Source: an uncultured Desulfovibrio sp.
GTDB taxonomy: Bacteria; Desulfobacterota; Desulfovibrionia; Desulfovibrionales; Desulfovibrionaceae
Assembly (NCBI GenBank): GCA_947177645.1
Contig: CAMWVJ010000093.1
Location: 1 to 5,686 of the forward strand
Reading direction: 5' to 3'
DNA length: 5,686 nt
This document shows, piece after piece, positions 1 to 5,657 of this stretch; position 1 is the first letter of the stretch; each line of letters begins with the position of its first letter. The notes beneath the pieces are model-generated. The model did no database searches and had not been told where the DNA came from. It saw only the letters and a program-made list of their open reading frames with translations. Made by a program: the position numbers and the translations under genes.

Positions 1-2221
1 TCGCGCCGGGAACGCCATCATCGCCGGCGTGGACCGCGCTTCCACGGCGCAGATCAGCGTGAGCAGCCCCTTCAACCCCATGACCCCGGCCAAGACGCTC
101 ACGGGCACCACCATCAGGGCCGGGCTCATCGCCGCGGGCGAGGTGCGGGACATCGCCGGCGCGTCCAGGCCCTCGCGCGTCGAGGCCGGGCGCATGATGG
201 TGGTCAGGAGCGACATTGACGGCGGCAGCACCGGCGACTTCACCCTGCGCAACGGTTCCTTCCGCATCACCGGCACCACGCCCGTGGGCAATGCCGAATA
301 CGGCGCGGGCGGCGCCATCATCTCGCACAATGAAGCCGCCTGGGTGGGCGGCCGGCTCGACGTGAACAACAACGGCCAGAGCAGCTTCACCACTTTGGGT
401 GTCGCCGGTCAGGCCCGCATCGGCTGGGGCAGCCTCAGCGGCGATGCGCTCGGCGCCGCCTCCGTCACCCTGCACAACGGCATCGACGCGGCCATCAACT
501 CCGTGGCGGTGCGCTCCGGGAACATGCAGATCGGCGCCGCGTCGGACACGGCCGCTGTGACCACTGCCGGCATCCGCAACCTGCGGCTCAACGGGCATGA
601 CCTGCTCGTGGGCGCGGGCGGCGGCGAAGCCTTCGGCGCGGTGGAGAATTTCGTCACCGCGGCCGGCGCCGGCAACCTCACCGACGGCGCCATCACCGTG
701 GGCCATGATGGCCGGCTCGCCCTGGGCACGAGCGATACAGGCGCTCTCAAGACCATTACCGCCAAGGTCGGCATGGCGCCCTCGAGCGCGGTGCTGGGCG
801 TTTTTTCGCCCATGGTGCTGGGCGCCTCCCTCGACGTGGACCACGCGGCGTCCGTCGGGGCGGCACGGGCACTGGGCCGCGCTGCCGCCGGCGCATCGCG
901 CGCTGCCGCGGGGCCGGTGAACTTTTCCGGCAATTCGCTGCTCGTCATCGACGGCGGCAAGAGCGGCGTCAACTACGCCAATCCCGCCGTTCCCACCCGG
1001 GCGCTCCCCGCGTCCGTGCCCGGCGCCCTGAGCGCCGCCTCGCCCACGCAAGCCAGCGTGGCCCCGGGCGCCAAGATCTACATTGACCGCGTGACCCCCG
1101 GGCACACCTATGTGGCTCTTGGGCGCAACATCACCACCCACTATGCGGACGCCACGGCCTGGAGCGGGGCCAACCTCATCTCCAGCAATCCGCTGCTTGA
1201 GCTCACGCGCCTCGGCAACGGCATGGAGGGGCAGTTCTCGGTGACGGAAAAGGCGCCCCACACCAAGAGCGTGGGCGTGGCGAGCGGCGTGCCCCGGCTT
1301 TCGCAGGCCGCGAGCGAATCCATGGAGTCGGCCATCTATTCGCGCATCAAGCTCGGGCAGGAGGATCTCTACCGGCACAGCTTCGCGCTCTGGGCGCTGC
1401 CGCTCTATGAATCCATCGACCATTTCGGGCTCGACGGCGGCACGGCGAGCTACGGCTTTCGCGGGGGCATCGGCGGCCTTGCCATCGGCGGCGACTACAC
1501 CTGGGGCAACACCCTGCGCACGGGCCTGAGCCTCAACATGGGCGCCGGCTATGTGAAAAGTACGGGCGATATGGCCACGACGCAGAACAGCGCCACCTTC
1601 TGGGGCGTGGGCGCCTATGGCGTGTGGAAGCCGGGCGCCCTCAGCTTTGACGGCGAAGTGGACTTTACCTCGGTGTACAACAAGATCCGGCAGGACCTGC
1701 CCGGGGATCTGGGCGGCTCCGCCATCAAGGCCGACATCCCGGCCTGGTCGCTCGGCATGAGCCTGCGCGCGGAGTATGAGATCGACACCAAATATGTGAA
1801 CCTGCGCCCGCACCTTGGCGTGCGCTACCTGCACATGGTGTCCGAGCCCTTTGACGCCACCCTTCACGGCGAGGACGTGCTGCGCGGCCATCGCACCCAC
1901 CAGAACATCTGGACCATGCCTTTCGGCCTCGTGTTCACCAAGCCCTTCAAGCTGGAAAACGGCTGGGAGATCACGCCGCTCGTGAACCTCAAGGCCATCC
2001 CGGCCCTGGGCGACACCTATGCCAAGACTTCGGTGCGCTACGCGGGCTCGCACAAGGACCAGGAATTCGACAGTCAGGTCATGGACGCCATCACCTGGGG
2101 CGGCCGCGCGGGCGCGGAGCTGCGCGCCGGCGATTTCTCCGTCGGGCTCAACTATATCGGCCAGTTCGGCGAGCACACGGCCAACCAGGGCATGTTCGGC
2201 GTCGTGCGCTATGAATTTTAG
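1..2221 (+). CDS. Autotransporter (type V secretion) protein, 5'-truncated by the window edge: passenger plus C-terminal beta-barrel
   Basis: The frame is open from base 2 with no stop before it, so the true start and signal peptide lie upstream; a GTG at 29 is only an internal valine. The visible 739 residues divide into a passenger (about 1-440) and an outer-membrane barrel (about 455-739). The passenger is rich in Gly, Ala, Asn, Ser and Thr with alternating short strands, as in right-handed beta-helix passengers, and has no cysteine. An Ala-rich low-complexity stretch lies near 838-918. The passenger ends in a segment with GAKIYID, HTYVALG and NPLLELT, a style common before autotransporter barrels. 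The barrel begins near HSFALWALPLYES and shows alternating amphipathic strands (YGFRGGIGGLAIGGDYTWG, FWGVGAYGVWK), ending in VVRYEF with a terminal aromatic residue, the usual outer-membrane assembly signal. The barrel length (about 285 residues) is normal for the family. No protease or lipase motif was recognised, so the passenger role (adhesin or other surface protein) is unknown. TAG stop at 2219-2221. Confidence 0.9.
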   Translation, partial: RAGNAIIAGVDRASTAQISVSSPFNPMTPAKTLTGTTIRAGLIAAGEVRDIAGASRPSRVEAGRMMVVRSDIDGGSTGDFTLRNGSFRITGTTPVGNAEYGAGGAIISHNEAAWVGGRLDVNNNGQSSFTTLGVAGQARIGWGSLSGDALGAASVTLHNGIDAAINSVAVRSGNMQIGAASDTAAVTTAGIRNLRLNGHDLLVGAGGGEAFGAVENFVTAAGAGNLTDGAITVGHDGRLALGTSDTGALKTITAKVGMAPSSAVLGVFSPMVLGASLDVDHAASVGAARALGRAAAGASRAAAGPVNFSGNSLLVIDGGKSGVNYANPAVPTRALPASVPGALSAASPTQASVAPGAKIYIDRVTPGHTYVALGRNITTHYADATAWSGANLISSNPLLELTRLGNGMEGQFSVTEKAPHTKSVGVASGVPRLSQAASESMESAIYSRIKLGQEDLYRHSFALWALPLYESIDHFGLDGGTASYGFRGGIGGLAIGGDYTWGNTLRTGLSLNMGAGYVKSTGDMATTQNSATFWGVGAYGVWKPGALSFDGEVDFTSVYNKIRQDLPGDLGGSAIKADIPAWSLGMSLRAEYEIDTKYVNLRPHLGVRYLHMVSEPFDATLHGEDVLRGHRTHQNIWTMPFGLVFTKPFKLENGWEITPLVNLKAIPALGDTYAKTSVRYAGSHKDQEFDSQVMDAITWGGRAGAELRAGDFSVGLNYIGQFGEHTANQGMFGVVRYEF

Positions 2222-2224
2222 GGC

Positions 2225-2248
2225 GCGAGCCGGCATGGGGCCGGCCGC
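2225..2248 (+). other. GC-rich stem-loop just after the autotransporter stop codon
   Basis: GCCGGC at 2229-2234 pairs with GCCGGC at 2240-2245 around a 5-nt loop (ATGGG), extended by GCG 2225-2227 with CGC 2246-2248 across one bulged A (2228). It begins 4 nt past the stop. No T-run follows (next bases TGAAACC), so it is not a canonical intrinsic terminator. It could protect the 3' end of the message or cause partial termination before the cupin gene. Confidence 0.4.
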
Positions 2249-2263
2249 TGAAACCACACCAGC

Positions 2264-2269
2264 AAAGGA
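2264..2269 (+). promoter_or_regulatory. Shine-Dalgarno for the cupin gene
   Basis: AAAGGA at 2264-2269 lies 8 nt before the ATG at 2278, a normal distance, and fixes this ATG as the start. No convincing sigma70 promoter was seen in the 56-bp gap, so the gene may rely on read-through from upstream. Confidence 0.7.
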
Positions 2270-2277
2270 TCGAGACC

Positions 2278-2742
2278 ATGAGCGAGAAAGACGGCATCCC
2301 CGCGGCAGTGAAAAATGACCCGGCCCAGACCGTGCCCCCCACGCCCATCCTGCTCCAGCAGGAGCCGGCGCAGGAGCTGTTGCTGCCGCAGGGCACGGTG
2401 AAGCACCTGAAAAATATCGCCTACGCCAAGCCCGTGGACCTCGCCGGGCAGGTGGACTACGCCCAGGGCCAGGTGACGAGCAAGACCCTCGTGCAGAACC
2501 CGGCCGTGGGCGTGACCCTCTTCGCCATGGCCAAGGGCGAGGGCATCAGCGCCCACAAGTCCACGGGGGACGCCTTTGTGACCGCGCTGGAAGGCCGCGG
2601 CCAGATCACCATTGACGACGCCACCTTCGTGCTCGAACAGGGCCAGTGCATCGTCATGCCGGCCGGCCACCCGCATGCGGTGAGCGCGCTCGACGACTTC
2701 AAGATGCTGCTCGTTGTCGTCTTTCCGGAAAAGAAGAACTGA
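2278..2742 (+). CDS. Single-domain cupin protein
   Basis: This 154-residue protein has a flexible Pro/Gln-rich N-terminus (about 1-38) and one cupin beta-barrel (about 39-151). Cupin motif 2 matches the consensus exactly: G122, P128, G130 and H133 in GQCIVMPAGHPH. Motif 1 is degenerate: H93-K94-S95 replaces the classical HxH, followed by D98 and the turn LEGRG (104-108). A metal site could still form from H93, D98 and H133, possibly with H131 or E105. No signal peptide or DNA-binding domain is present, so it is probably a small cytosolic protein. Single-domain cupins of this kind include metal-dependent enzymes and small-ligand sensors; sequence alone does not give the substrate. The downstream hydrolase gene is in the same direction. 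The family assignment is firm, the function open. TGA stop at 2740-2742. Confidence 0.9.
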   Translation: MSEKDGIPAAVKNDPAQTVPPTPILLQQEPAQELLLPQGTVKHLKNIAYAKPVDLAGQVDYAQGQVTSKTLVQNPAVGVTLFAMAKGEGISAHKSTGDAFVTALEGRGQITIDDATFVLEQGQCIVMPAGHPHAVSALDDFKMLLVVVFPEKKN

Positions 2743-2752
2743 ACCGGAACCC

Positions 2753-2793
2753 GGGGGCGCCCGCCCGGCCTCGTGCGGGGCGCGGGTGCCCCC
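2753..2793 (+). other. Very stable 12-bp GC stem-loop between the cupin and hydrolase genes
   Basis: GGGGGCGCCCGC at 2753-2764 pairs with GCGGGTGCCCCC at 2782-2793 over 12 consecutive positions with one G-U wobble, around a 17-nt loop. It starts 10 nt after the cupin stop. No T-tract follows on either strand, so it is not a textbook terminator; it may be a processing or mRNA-stability element or an attenuator. It ends 18 nt before the ATG at 2812. Confidence 0.5.
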
Positions 2794-2846
2794 CTGCGCG
2801 GGGCGCACGCCATGCACGCGAAAAAGACTTCTTCATCGACGGCTCC

Positions 2847-3587
2847 ATGGGCCGGCTCAATGCCCGCCTTGACCTGCCGGAGCTCGCAAAAGGCGAGCGC
2901 TGCCCGCTCGTCATCTGCTGCCACGGCTTCGGGGGCAACCTCGACTTCCACCTCTGGCCCCCGCTCGCGGGGCGCCTCACCGAGCACGGCATCGGCGTAC
3001 TGCGCTTCGATTTCAACGGCTGCGGCGGGAGCGACGGCGAATTCCAGGACATGACCGTGGGCAACGAGATCGACGATACGCTCGATGTCATCGGCCATGC
3101 GCGGAGCCTTGGCCGCTTCAGCACTATCGCGCTCGTGGGGCATTCCCAGGGCGGCGTCGTGGCGGGCATGGCCGCGGGCAAGTGCGGCAGCCCGCAGATA
3201 GCGGCGCTGGTGCTGCTCTCGGCCGCGGCCGTGCTGCGCGACGACGCCCTGCGCGGCTCGTCGCAGGGCGCGGTCTATGACCCGTGGCACCTGGACAAGC
3301 CCTTTTACGAGGTGCCGGGGCGTGGCCTCAGGCTCGGGCGCGCCTATATCCAGAACGCCATGGACCTGCCCATTTATGAGACCACCGCGGCCTATACGGG
3401 GCCGGCCCTCATCCTCAATGGCATGGCGGACAGGGTGGTGCCCTACACCTACGCGCAACGCTACCACGAGGCGCTCGCCGAAAGCGAGCTCAGGCTCGTG
3501 CCCGGCGAAGACCATGGCTGGACGCATGACCCGGCCTCTGCCGTGGCCGTGGTGGCCGACTGGCTGGAAACGAAGCTGAAACCTTGA
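2847..3587 (+). CDS. Alpha/beta serine hydrolase, cinnamoyl/feruloyl-esterase-like; true start uncertain
   Basis: Numbered from ATG 2847 (246 residues), the protein has the oxyanion-hole motif HGFGG (H26), strand RFDFNGCGGSDGEF, the nucleophile elbow GHSQGG with S100, the acid D195 in NGMADRVVP, and H223 in GEDHGW: a complete Ser-Asp-His triad in the usual order. The segment between about 120 and 185 is a small lid. No signal peptide is visible, so it is probably cytosolic. It likely hydrolyses a small ester or similar substrate; the SDGEFQDMT segment and overall length resemble cinnamoyl/feruloyl esterase-type hydrolases. The start is a problem. In-frame sequence upstream of 2847 (EKDFFIDGS, 2820-2846) looks like the family's first strand, yet no in-frame ATG, GTG or TTG lies between the cupin stop and 2847. 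The other in-frame option, GTG 2646, would overlap the cupin gene by about 97 bases with non-protein-like sequence. ATG 2812 is well placed but in a different frame. TGA stop 3585-3587, 15 bp before msrAB. Confidence 0.87.
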   Translation: MGRLNARLDLPELAKGERCPLVICCHGFGGNLDFHLWPPLAGRLTEHGIGVLRFDFNGCGGSDGEFQDMTVGNEIDDTLDVIGHARSLGRFSTIALVGHSQGGVVAGMAAGKCGSPQIAALVLLSAAAVLRDDALRGSSQGAVYDPWHLDKPFYEVPGRGLRLGRAYIQNAMDLPIYETTAAYTGPALILNGMADRVVPYTYAQRYHEALAESELRLVPGEDHGWTHDPASAVAVVADWLETKLKP

Positions 3588-3598
3588 GGGCGCGGGGG
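3586..3598 (+). promoter_or_regulatory. Possible ribosome-binding region of msrAB
   Basis: GAGGG at 3586-3590 overlaps the hydrolase TGA stop and lies 12 nt before ATG 3603; a GGGGG run at 3594-3598 is 4 nt from it. Neither has ideal sequence and spacing, which suggests translational coupling to the hydrolase gene (inference). Confidence 0.35.
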
Positions 3599-3602
3599 CG
3601 GC

Positions 3603-4631
3603 ATGGACGTGAAAAGGCTGGCGTTCGCGCTGGGCGCGCTCCTGGTGTTCCTGACGGCGGCAACCACGGGGGCTTGCATGGACAAGAAAGTATGGTTCGG
3701 CGGCGGCTGTTTCTGGGGCGTGCAGGAGTATTTTTCGCGGCTGCCCGGCGTGGTCGCCACGAAGACGGGCTACGCCAATTCCAGTGTCCCGGACCCGGAC
3801 TACAAGACCGTGTGCAGCGGCGCCACCGGCGCGGTGGAAGCGGTGGAAGTGGTCTATGACCCGGAGAAGATCTCGCTCGACTCTCTGGTGGATTGCCTGT
3901 TCAGTATCATCGACCCCTTTTCCGTCAACCGCCAGGGCAATGACGTGGGCACCCAGTACAGGACGGGCATCTATTATGACAGCGAGGAGGAGGGGGCGCA
4001 GCTCAAAAAGCTCCTTTCCTTCATGCAGGGCCTCGCCGGGGCGCCGCTGGCCGTGGAGCTGTTGCCGCTGCGGAATTTTTACCCTGCGGAGGACTATCAC
4101 CAGGACTATCTCAAGAAGAATCCCGGCGGCTACTGTCACATCGACCTCAGCAAAAAACCGCCCCTGCCCGCGGCGCCCGAGGCGCGCGCGTGGCCGAAGC
4201 CCGCGGACGGGGACTTGCGCCGGAAGCTCACGCCGATGCAATACGCGGTCACGCAGGAGGGCGTCACCGAGCCCGCCTTCACGGGCGAGCACTGGAACCG
4301 CCACGAGCCGGGCATCTATGTGGATGTGGTGACGGGCGAGCCGCTTTTCGCCTCTTCCGCCAAGTTCGATTCCGGCACGGGCTGGGCCAGCTTCACGCGG
4401 CCCATCGGCAAGGGCCACATCACCGGGCGCCTCGACGAGAGCCACGGCATGCGGCGCATCGAGGCGCGCTCCGCCCAGGGGGATTCGCACCTCGGGCACA
4501 TCTTCCCCGACGGCCCCACGGGCCTGCGCTACTGCATCAATGACGCGGCCCTGCGCTTCATCCCCCTGAAGGACATGGAGAAAGAGGGCTACGGCTATTT
4601 GCTCGAAGAGCCGCGCCAGACGGGCAGGTGA
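3603..4631 (+). CDS. msrAB: Exported bifunctional peptide methionine sulfoxide reductase, MsrA-MsrB fusion
   Basis: The enzyme reduces both epimers of methionine sulfoxide in proteins: MsrA the S form, MsrB the R form. The 342 residues comprise a signal sequence (1-25: MDVKR, then a hydrophobic core to about residue 21), MsrA (about 28-183), a Pro/Ala linker (184-206) and MsrB (about 207-335). MsrA has the catalytic GCFWG motif (C36), [12 protein letters not shown] (109-120), [11 protein letters not shown] and GYCHID with C178, which matches the recycling cysteine of PilB-type MsrA. MsrB has [21 protein letters not shown] (294-299) and catalytic C311 in RYCIN. It lacks the CxxC zinc motifs and has T259 in SGTGW where many relatives have the resolving cysteine. 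The N-terminal thioredoxin-like domain of Neisseria PilB is absent. TTGAC at 21-25 is only a poor lipobox, so a soluble periplasmic form is about as likely as a lipoprotein. ATG 3603 is preferred because it supplies the signal peptide; ATG 3678 would give a cytosolic form. Confidence 0.96.
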   Translation: MDVKRLAFALGALLVFLTAATTGACMDKKVWFGGGCFWGVQEYFSRLPGVVATKTGYANSSVPDPDYKTVCSGATGAVEAVEVVYDPEKISLDSLVDCLFSIIDPFSVNRQGNDVGTQYRTGIYYDSEEEGAQLKKLLSFMQGLAGAPLAVELLPLRNFYPAEDYHQDYLKKNPGGYCHIDLSKKPPLPAAPEARAWPKPADGDLRRKLTPMQYAVTQEGVTEPAFTGEHWNRHEPGIYVDVVTGEPLFASSAKFDSGTGWASFTRPIGKGHITGRLDESHGMRRIEARSAQGDSHLGHIFPDGPTGLRYCINDAALRFIPLKDMEKEGYGYLLEEPRQTGR

Positions 4632-4643
4632 CGCGGGCGCGGG

Positions 4644-5447
4644 CTAGCCGAACATCACGTCCAGGCACATCATGGCCACAAAGCCCAGGATGAGCCCCAG
4701 GGTGGCGGCGTCGCCATTGCCCGAGGCGTGGGCCTCGGGGATGACCTCCTCCACGGTCACGAAGATCATGGCCCCGGCGGCGAAGCCCAGCGCCCAGGGC
4801 AGCACGGGGAGGGCGATGGCGGTGAGCACCGCCCCGAGCACAGCCGCCACGGGTTCCACCGCGCCGGAAAGCTGGCCGATGAAGAAGGCCTTGCGGCGCT
4901 CCATGCCCTCGCGCAAGAGCGGCAGCGAAACGGCCATGCCCTCGGGAATGTTCTGCATGCCGATGCCGAACATGAGGGTGAGCGCCCCGGCCATGCCCAG
5001 GGACGGGTCAAGGGCGGCCGCGCCAAAGGCCACGCCCACGGCCAGCGCCTCCGGGATGTTGTGCAGCGTGATGGCGAGCACGAGCAGGAAGCTCCGCGGC
5101 AGCTCGCACTTGGGGCCGTCGGGCCTCGCGAGCATCAGGTGGAAGTGCGGCGTGGCATAATCCAGCAGCCGCAAGGTGAGCGCGCCCAGCAAAAATCCGC
5201 CGGCCGGCGGCACGAACTTCCAGCCGCCCCAGGCGGGCCGCGCCAGATCCAGCGCCGGAATGAGCAGCGACCACACGCTCGCCGCCAGCATCACGCCGCC
5301 CGCAAAGCCCAGCAAAATGTCCAGCGTCTTGCGCGAAAATTCCTGCTTCAGGAAAACGGCCCCGGCCCCAAGGCTGGTGAACAGCCATGTGACAAGGCCC
5401 GCGCCGAGGCCGGCCAGCGCCGGCGACTGGAGGATGAAGTCAAGCAT
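4644..5447 (-). CDS. ZIP-family divalent metal transporter, GufA-type
   Basis: This 267-residue inner-membrane protein probably imports Zn2+ or related divalent metals into the cytoplasm. About eight hydrophobic segments are visible, for example 10-33, 43-65, 81-96, 119-145, 151-175, 187-210, 212-232 and 247-265. The two ZIP signatures are present: HNIPEALAVG (129-138, H129, N130, E133) and QNIPEGMAV (165-173, Q165, N166, E169). These are followed by GQLSGAVEP (191-199) and VEEVIPEAH (232-240), all typical of the GufA branch. A short His-containing loop (HFHLM, 101-105) precedes the fourth segment. ATG 5447 is chosen because a purine-rich AGGGGGG lies 6 nt upstream on the minus strand and the first membrane segment starts soon after; an upstream extension to 5531 in the same frame is hydrophilic and unlike the family. 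The gene ends 12 bp from the msrAB stop in convergent orientation. Metal specificity cannot be read from the sequence. Confidence 0.93.
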   Translation of the reverse strand: MLDFILQSPALAGLGAGLVTWLFTSLGAGAVFLKQEFSRKTLDILLGFAGGVMLAASVWSLLIPALDLARPAWGGWKFVPPAGGFLLGALTLRLLDYATPHFHLMLARPDGPKCELPRSFLLVLAITLHNIPEALAVGVAFGAAALDPSLGMAGALTLMFGIGMQNIPEGMAVSLPLLREGMERRKAFFIGQLSGAVEPVAAVLGAVLTAIALPVLPWALGFAAGAMIFVTVEEVIPEAHASGNGDAATLGLILGFVAMMCLDVMFG

Positions 5448-5461
5448 GGTGATCCCCCCTG
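5448..5461 (-). promoter_or_regulatory. Shine-Dalgarno of the ZIP transporter gene
   Basis: On the minus strand the start codon is preceded by AGGGGGGATCACC; the G-run lies 6 nt from ATG 5447. This supports 5447 over longer in-frame starts. Confidence 0.65.
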
Positions 5462-5490
5462 CCGGGCCACTCCATGAAAGTGCTTCCCGG
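5462..5490 (-). promoter_or_regulatory. Stem-loop in the ZIP gene leader, directly upstream of its Shine-Dalgarno
   Basis: CCGGG 5462-5466 pairs with CCCGG 5486-5490, and CACT 5468-5471 with AGTG 5479-5482, separated by a small asymmetric internal loop (1 and 3 nt) and closed by a 7-nt loop. On the transcript the hairpin ends 2 nt before the purine-rich ribosome-binding site, so it could influence initiation. No known riboswitch class was recognised. Confidence 0.35.
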
Positions 5491-5499
5491 GCTCCGCGT

Positions 5500-5519
5500 A
5501 AAACAAGGGGGTGCCCCCT
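5500..5519 (-). terminator. Short GC hairpin followed by a T-rich run in the ZIP leader (possible attenuator)
   Basis: Read on the minus strand, AGGGG and CCCCT (5519-5506) form a 5-bp stem with a 4-nt loop, followed by TGTTTT (5505-5500). The shape resembles a weak intrinsic terminator located upstream of the ZIP gene in its own transcription direction, but the stem is short. Confidence 0.25.
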
Positions 5520-5556
5520 GCTCCTCGCCACGCAAGATTAATCGTTTGCCGCATTT

Positions 5557-5585
5557 TTGACCAGCAAAGAGTTGTTCTTTACAAA
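5557..5585 (+). promoter_or_regulatory. Sigma70-like promoter for the gene starting at 5658
   Basis: TTGACC at 5557-5562 matches the -35 consensus at 5 of 6 positions; a 17-bp spacer leads to TACAAA at 5580-5585 (4 of 6 to TATAAT). It lies in the most AT-rich part of the window and points at the ATG at 5658, giving an expected leader of about 65 nt. Confidence 0.5.
5566..5580. repeat. Inverted repeat inside the promoter spacer (candidate operator)
   Basis: AAAGA (5566-5570) and TCTTT (5576-5580) form a dyad with a 5-bp centre, sitting between the predicted -35 and -10 boxes. A regulator bound there would block the promoter. The arms are short, so chance is possible. Confidence 0.3.
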
Positions 5586-5639
5586 AGTCCTTGCCGGCCG
5601 GCCCTCCCCGCGCCACACGCCCAGGCCCCTTCAGGACTT
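5585..5639 (+). promoter_or_regulatory. Leader inverted repeat upstream of the last gene
   Basis: AAGTCCT 5585-5591 is perfectly complementary to AGGACTT 5633-5639. The enclosed 41 nt are GC-rich and include the 10-bp palindrome GCCGGCCGGC at 5593-5602. If transcribed from the predicted promoter, most of the leader would form a long hairpin ending 7 nt before the AAGG ribosome-binding site; however, the first arm overlaps the expected transcription start and may be only partly transcribed. Confidence 0.3.
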
Positions 5640-5646
5640 CAAAAGC

Positions 5647-5650
5647 AAGG
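5647..5650 (+). promoter_or_regulatory. Shine-Dalgarno of the last gene
   Basis: AAGG at 5647-5650, 7 nt before ATG 5658. This spacing supports that ATG as a genuine start even though only a few codons are visible. Confidence 0.55.
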
Positions 5651-5657
5651 TTCAATC

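Noticed and set aside
409..972. 187-codon minus-strand open frame within the autotransporter
   Set aside because: Pro/Ala/Ser/Arg-rich shadow of the sense gene, with no motif and no ribosome-binding site noted.
2221..2277. Intrinsic terminator after the autotransporter gene
   Set aside because: The hairpin at 2225-2248 has no T-run after it, so it is listed only as a stem-loop.
2646..2846. N-terminal extension of the hydrolase from GTG 2646
   Set aside because: It would overlap about 97 bases of the cupin gene, and its Arg/Pro/Ala/Gly-rich sequence runs through the intergenic hairpin and looks non-coding up to about 2820.
2457..4499. 680-codon open frame on the minus strand across the cupin, hydrolase and msrAB genes
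   Set aside because: It is antisense to three well-supported genes with catalytic motifs, is rich in Arg, Ala, His and Gly, shows no domain, and is explained by the lack of AT-rich stop codons in GC-rich DNA.
4728..5477. 249-codon plus-strand open frame opposite the ZIP gene
   Set aside because: His/Gly/Arg-rich antisense reading of a gene with clear ZIP signatures; no recognisable fold.
5448..5531. 28-residue N-terminal extension of the ZIP transporter
   Set aside because: Hydrophilic and unlike ZIP N-termini; a good Shine-Dalgarno precedes the internal ATG at 5447.
5541..5575. Sigma70 promoter for the ZIP gene on the minus strand
   Set aside because: TTGCTG and GATTAA or TAATCT can be paired on the minus strand, but spacing and -10 matches are poor; a promoter is expected here but its position cannot be supported.
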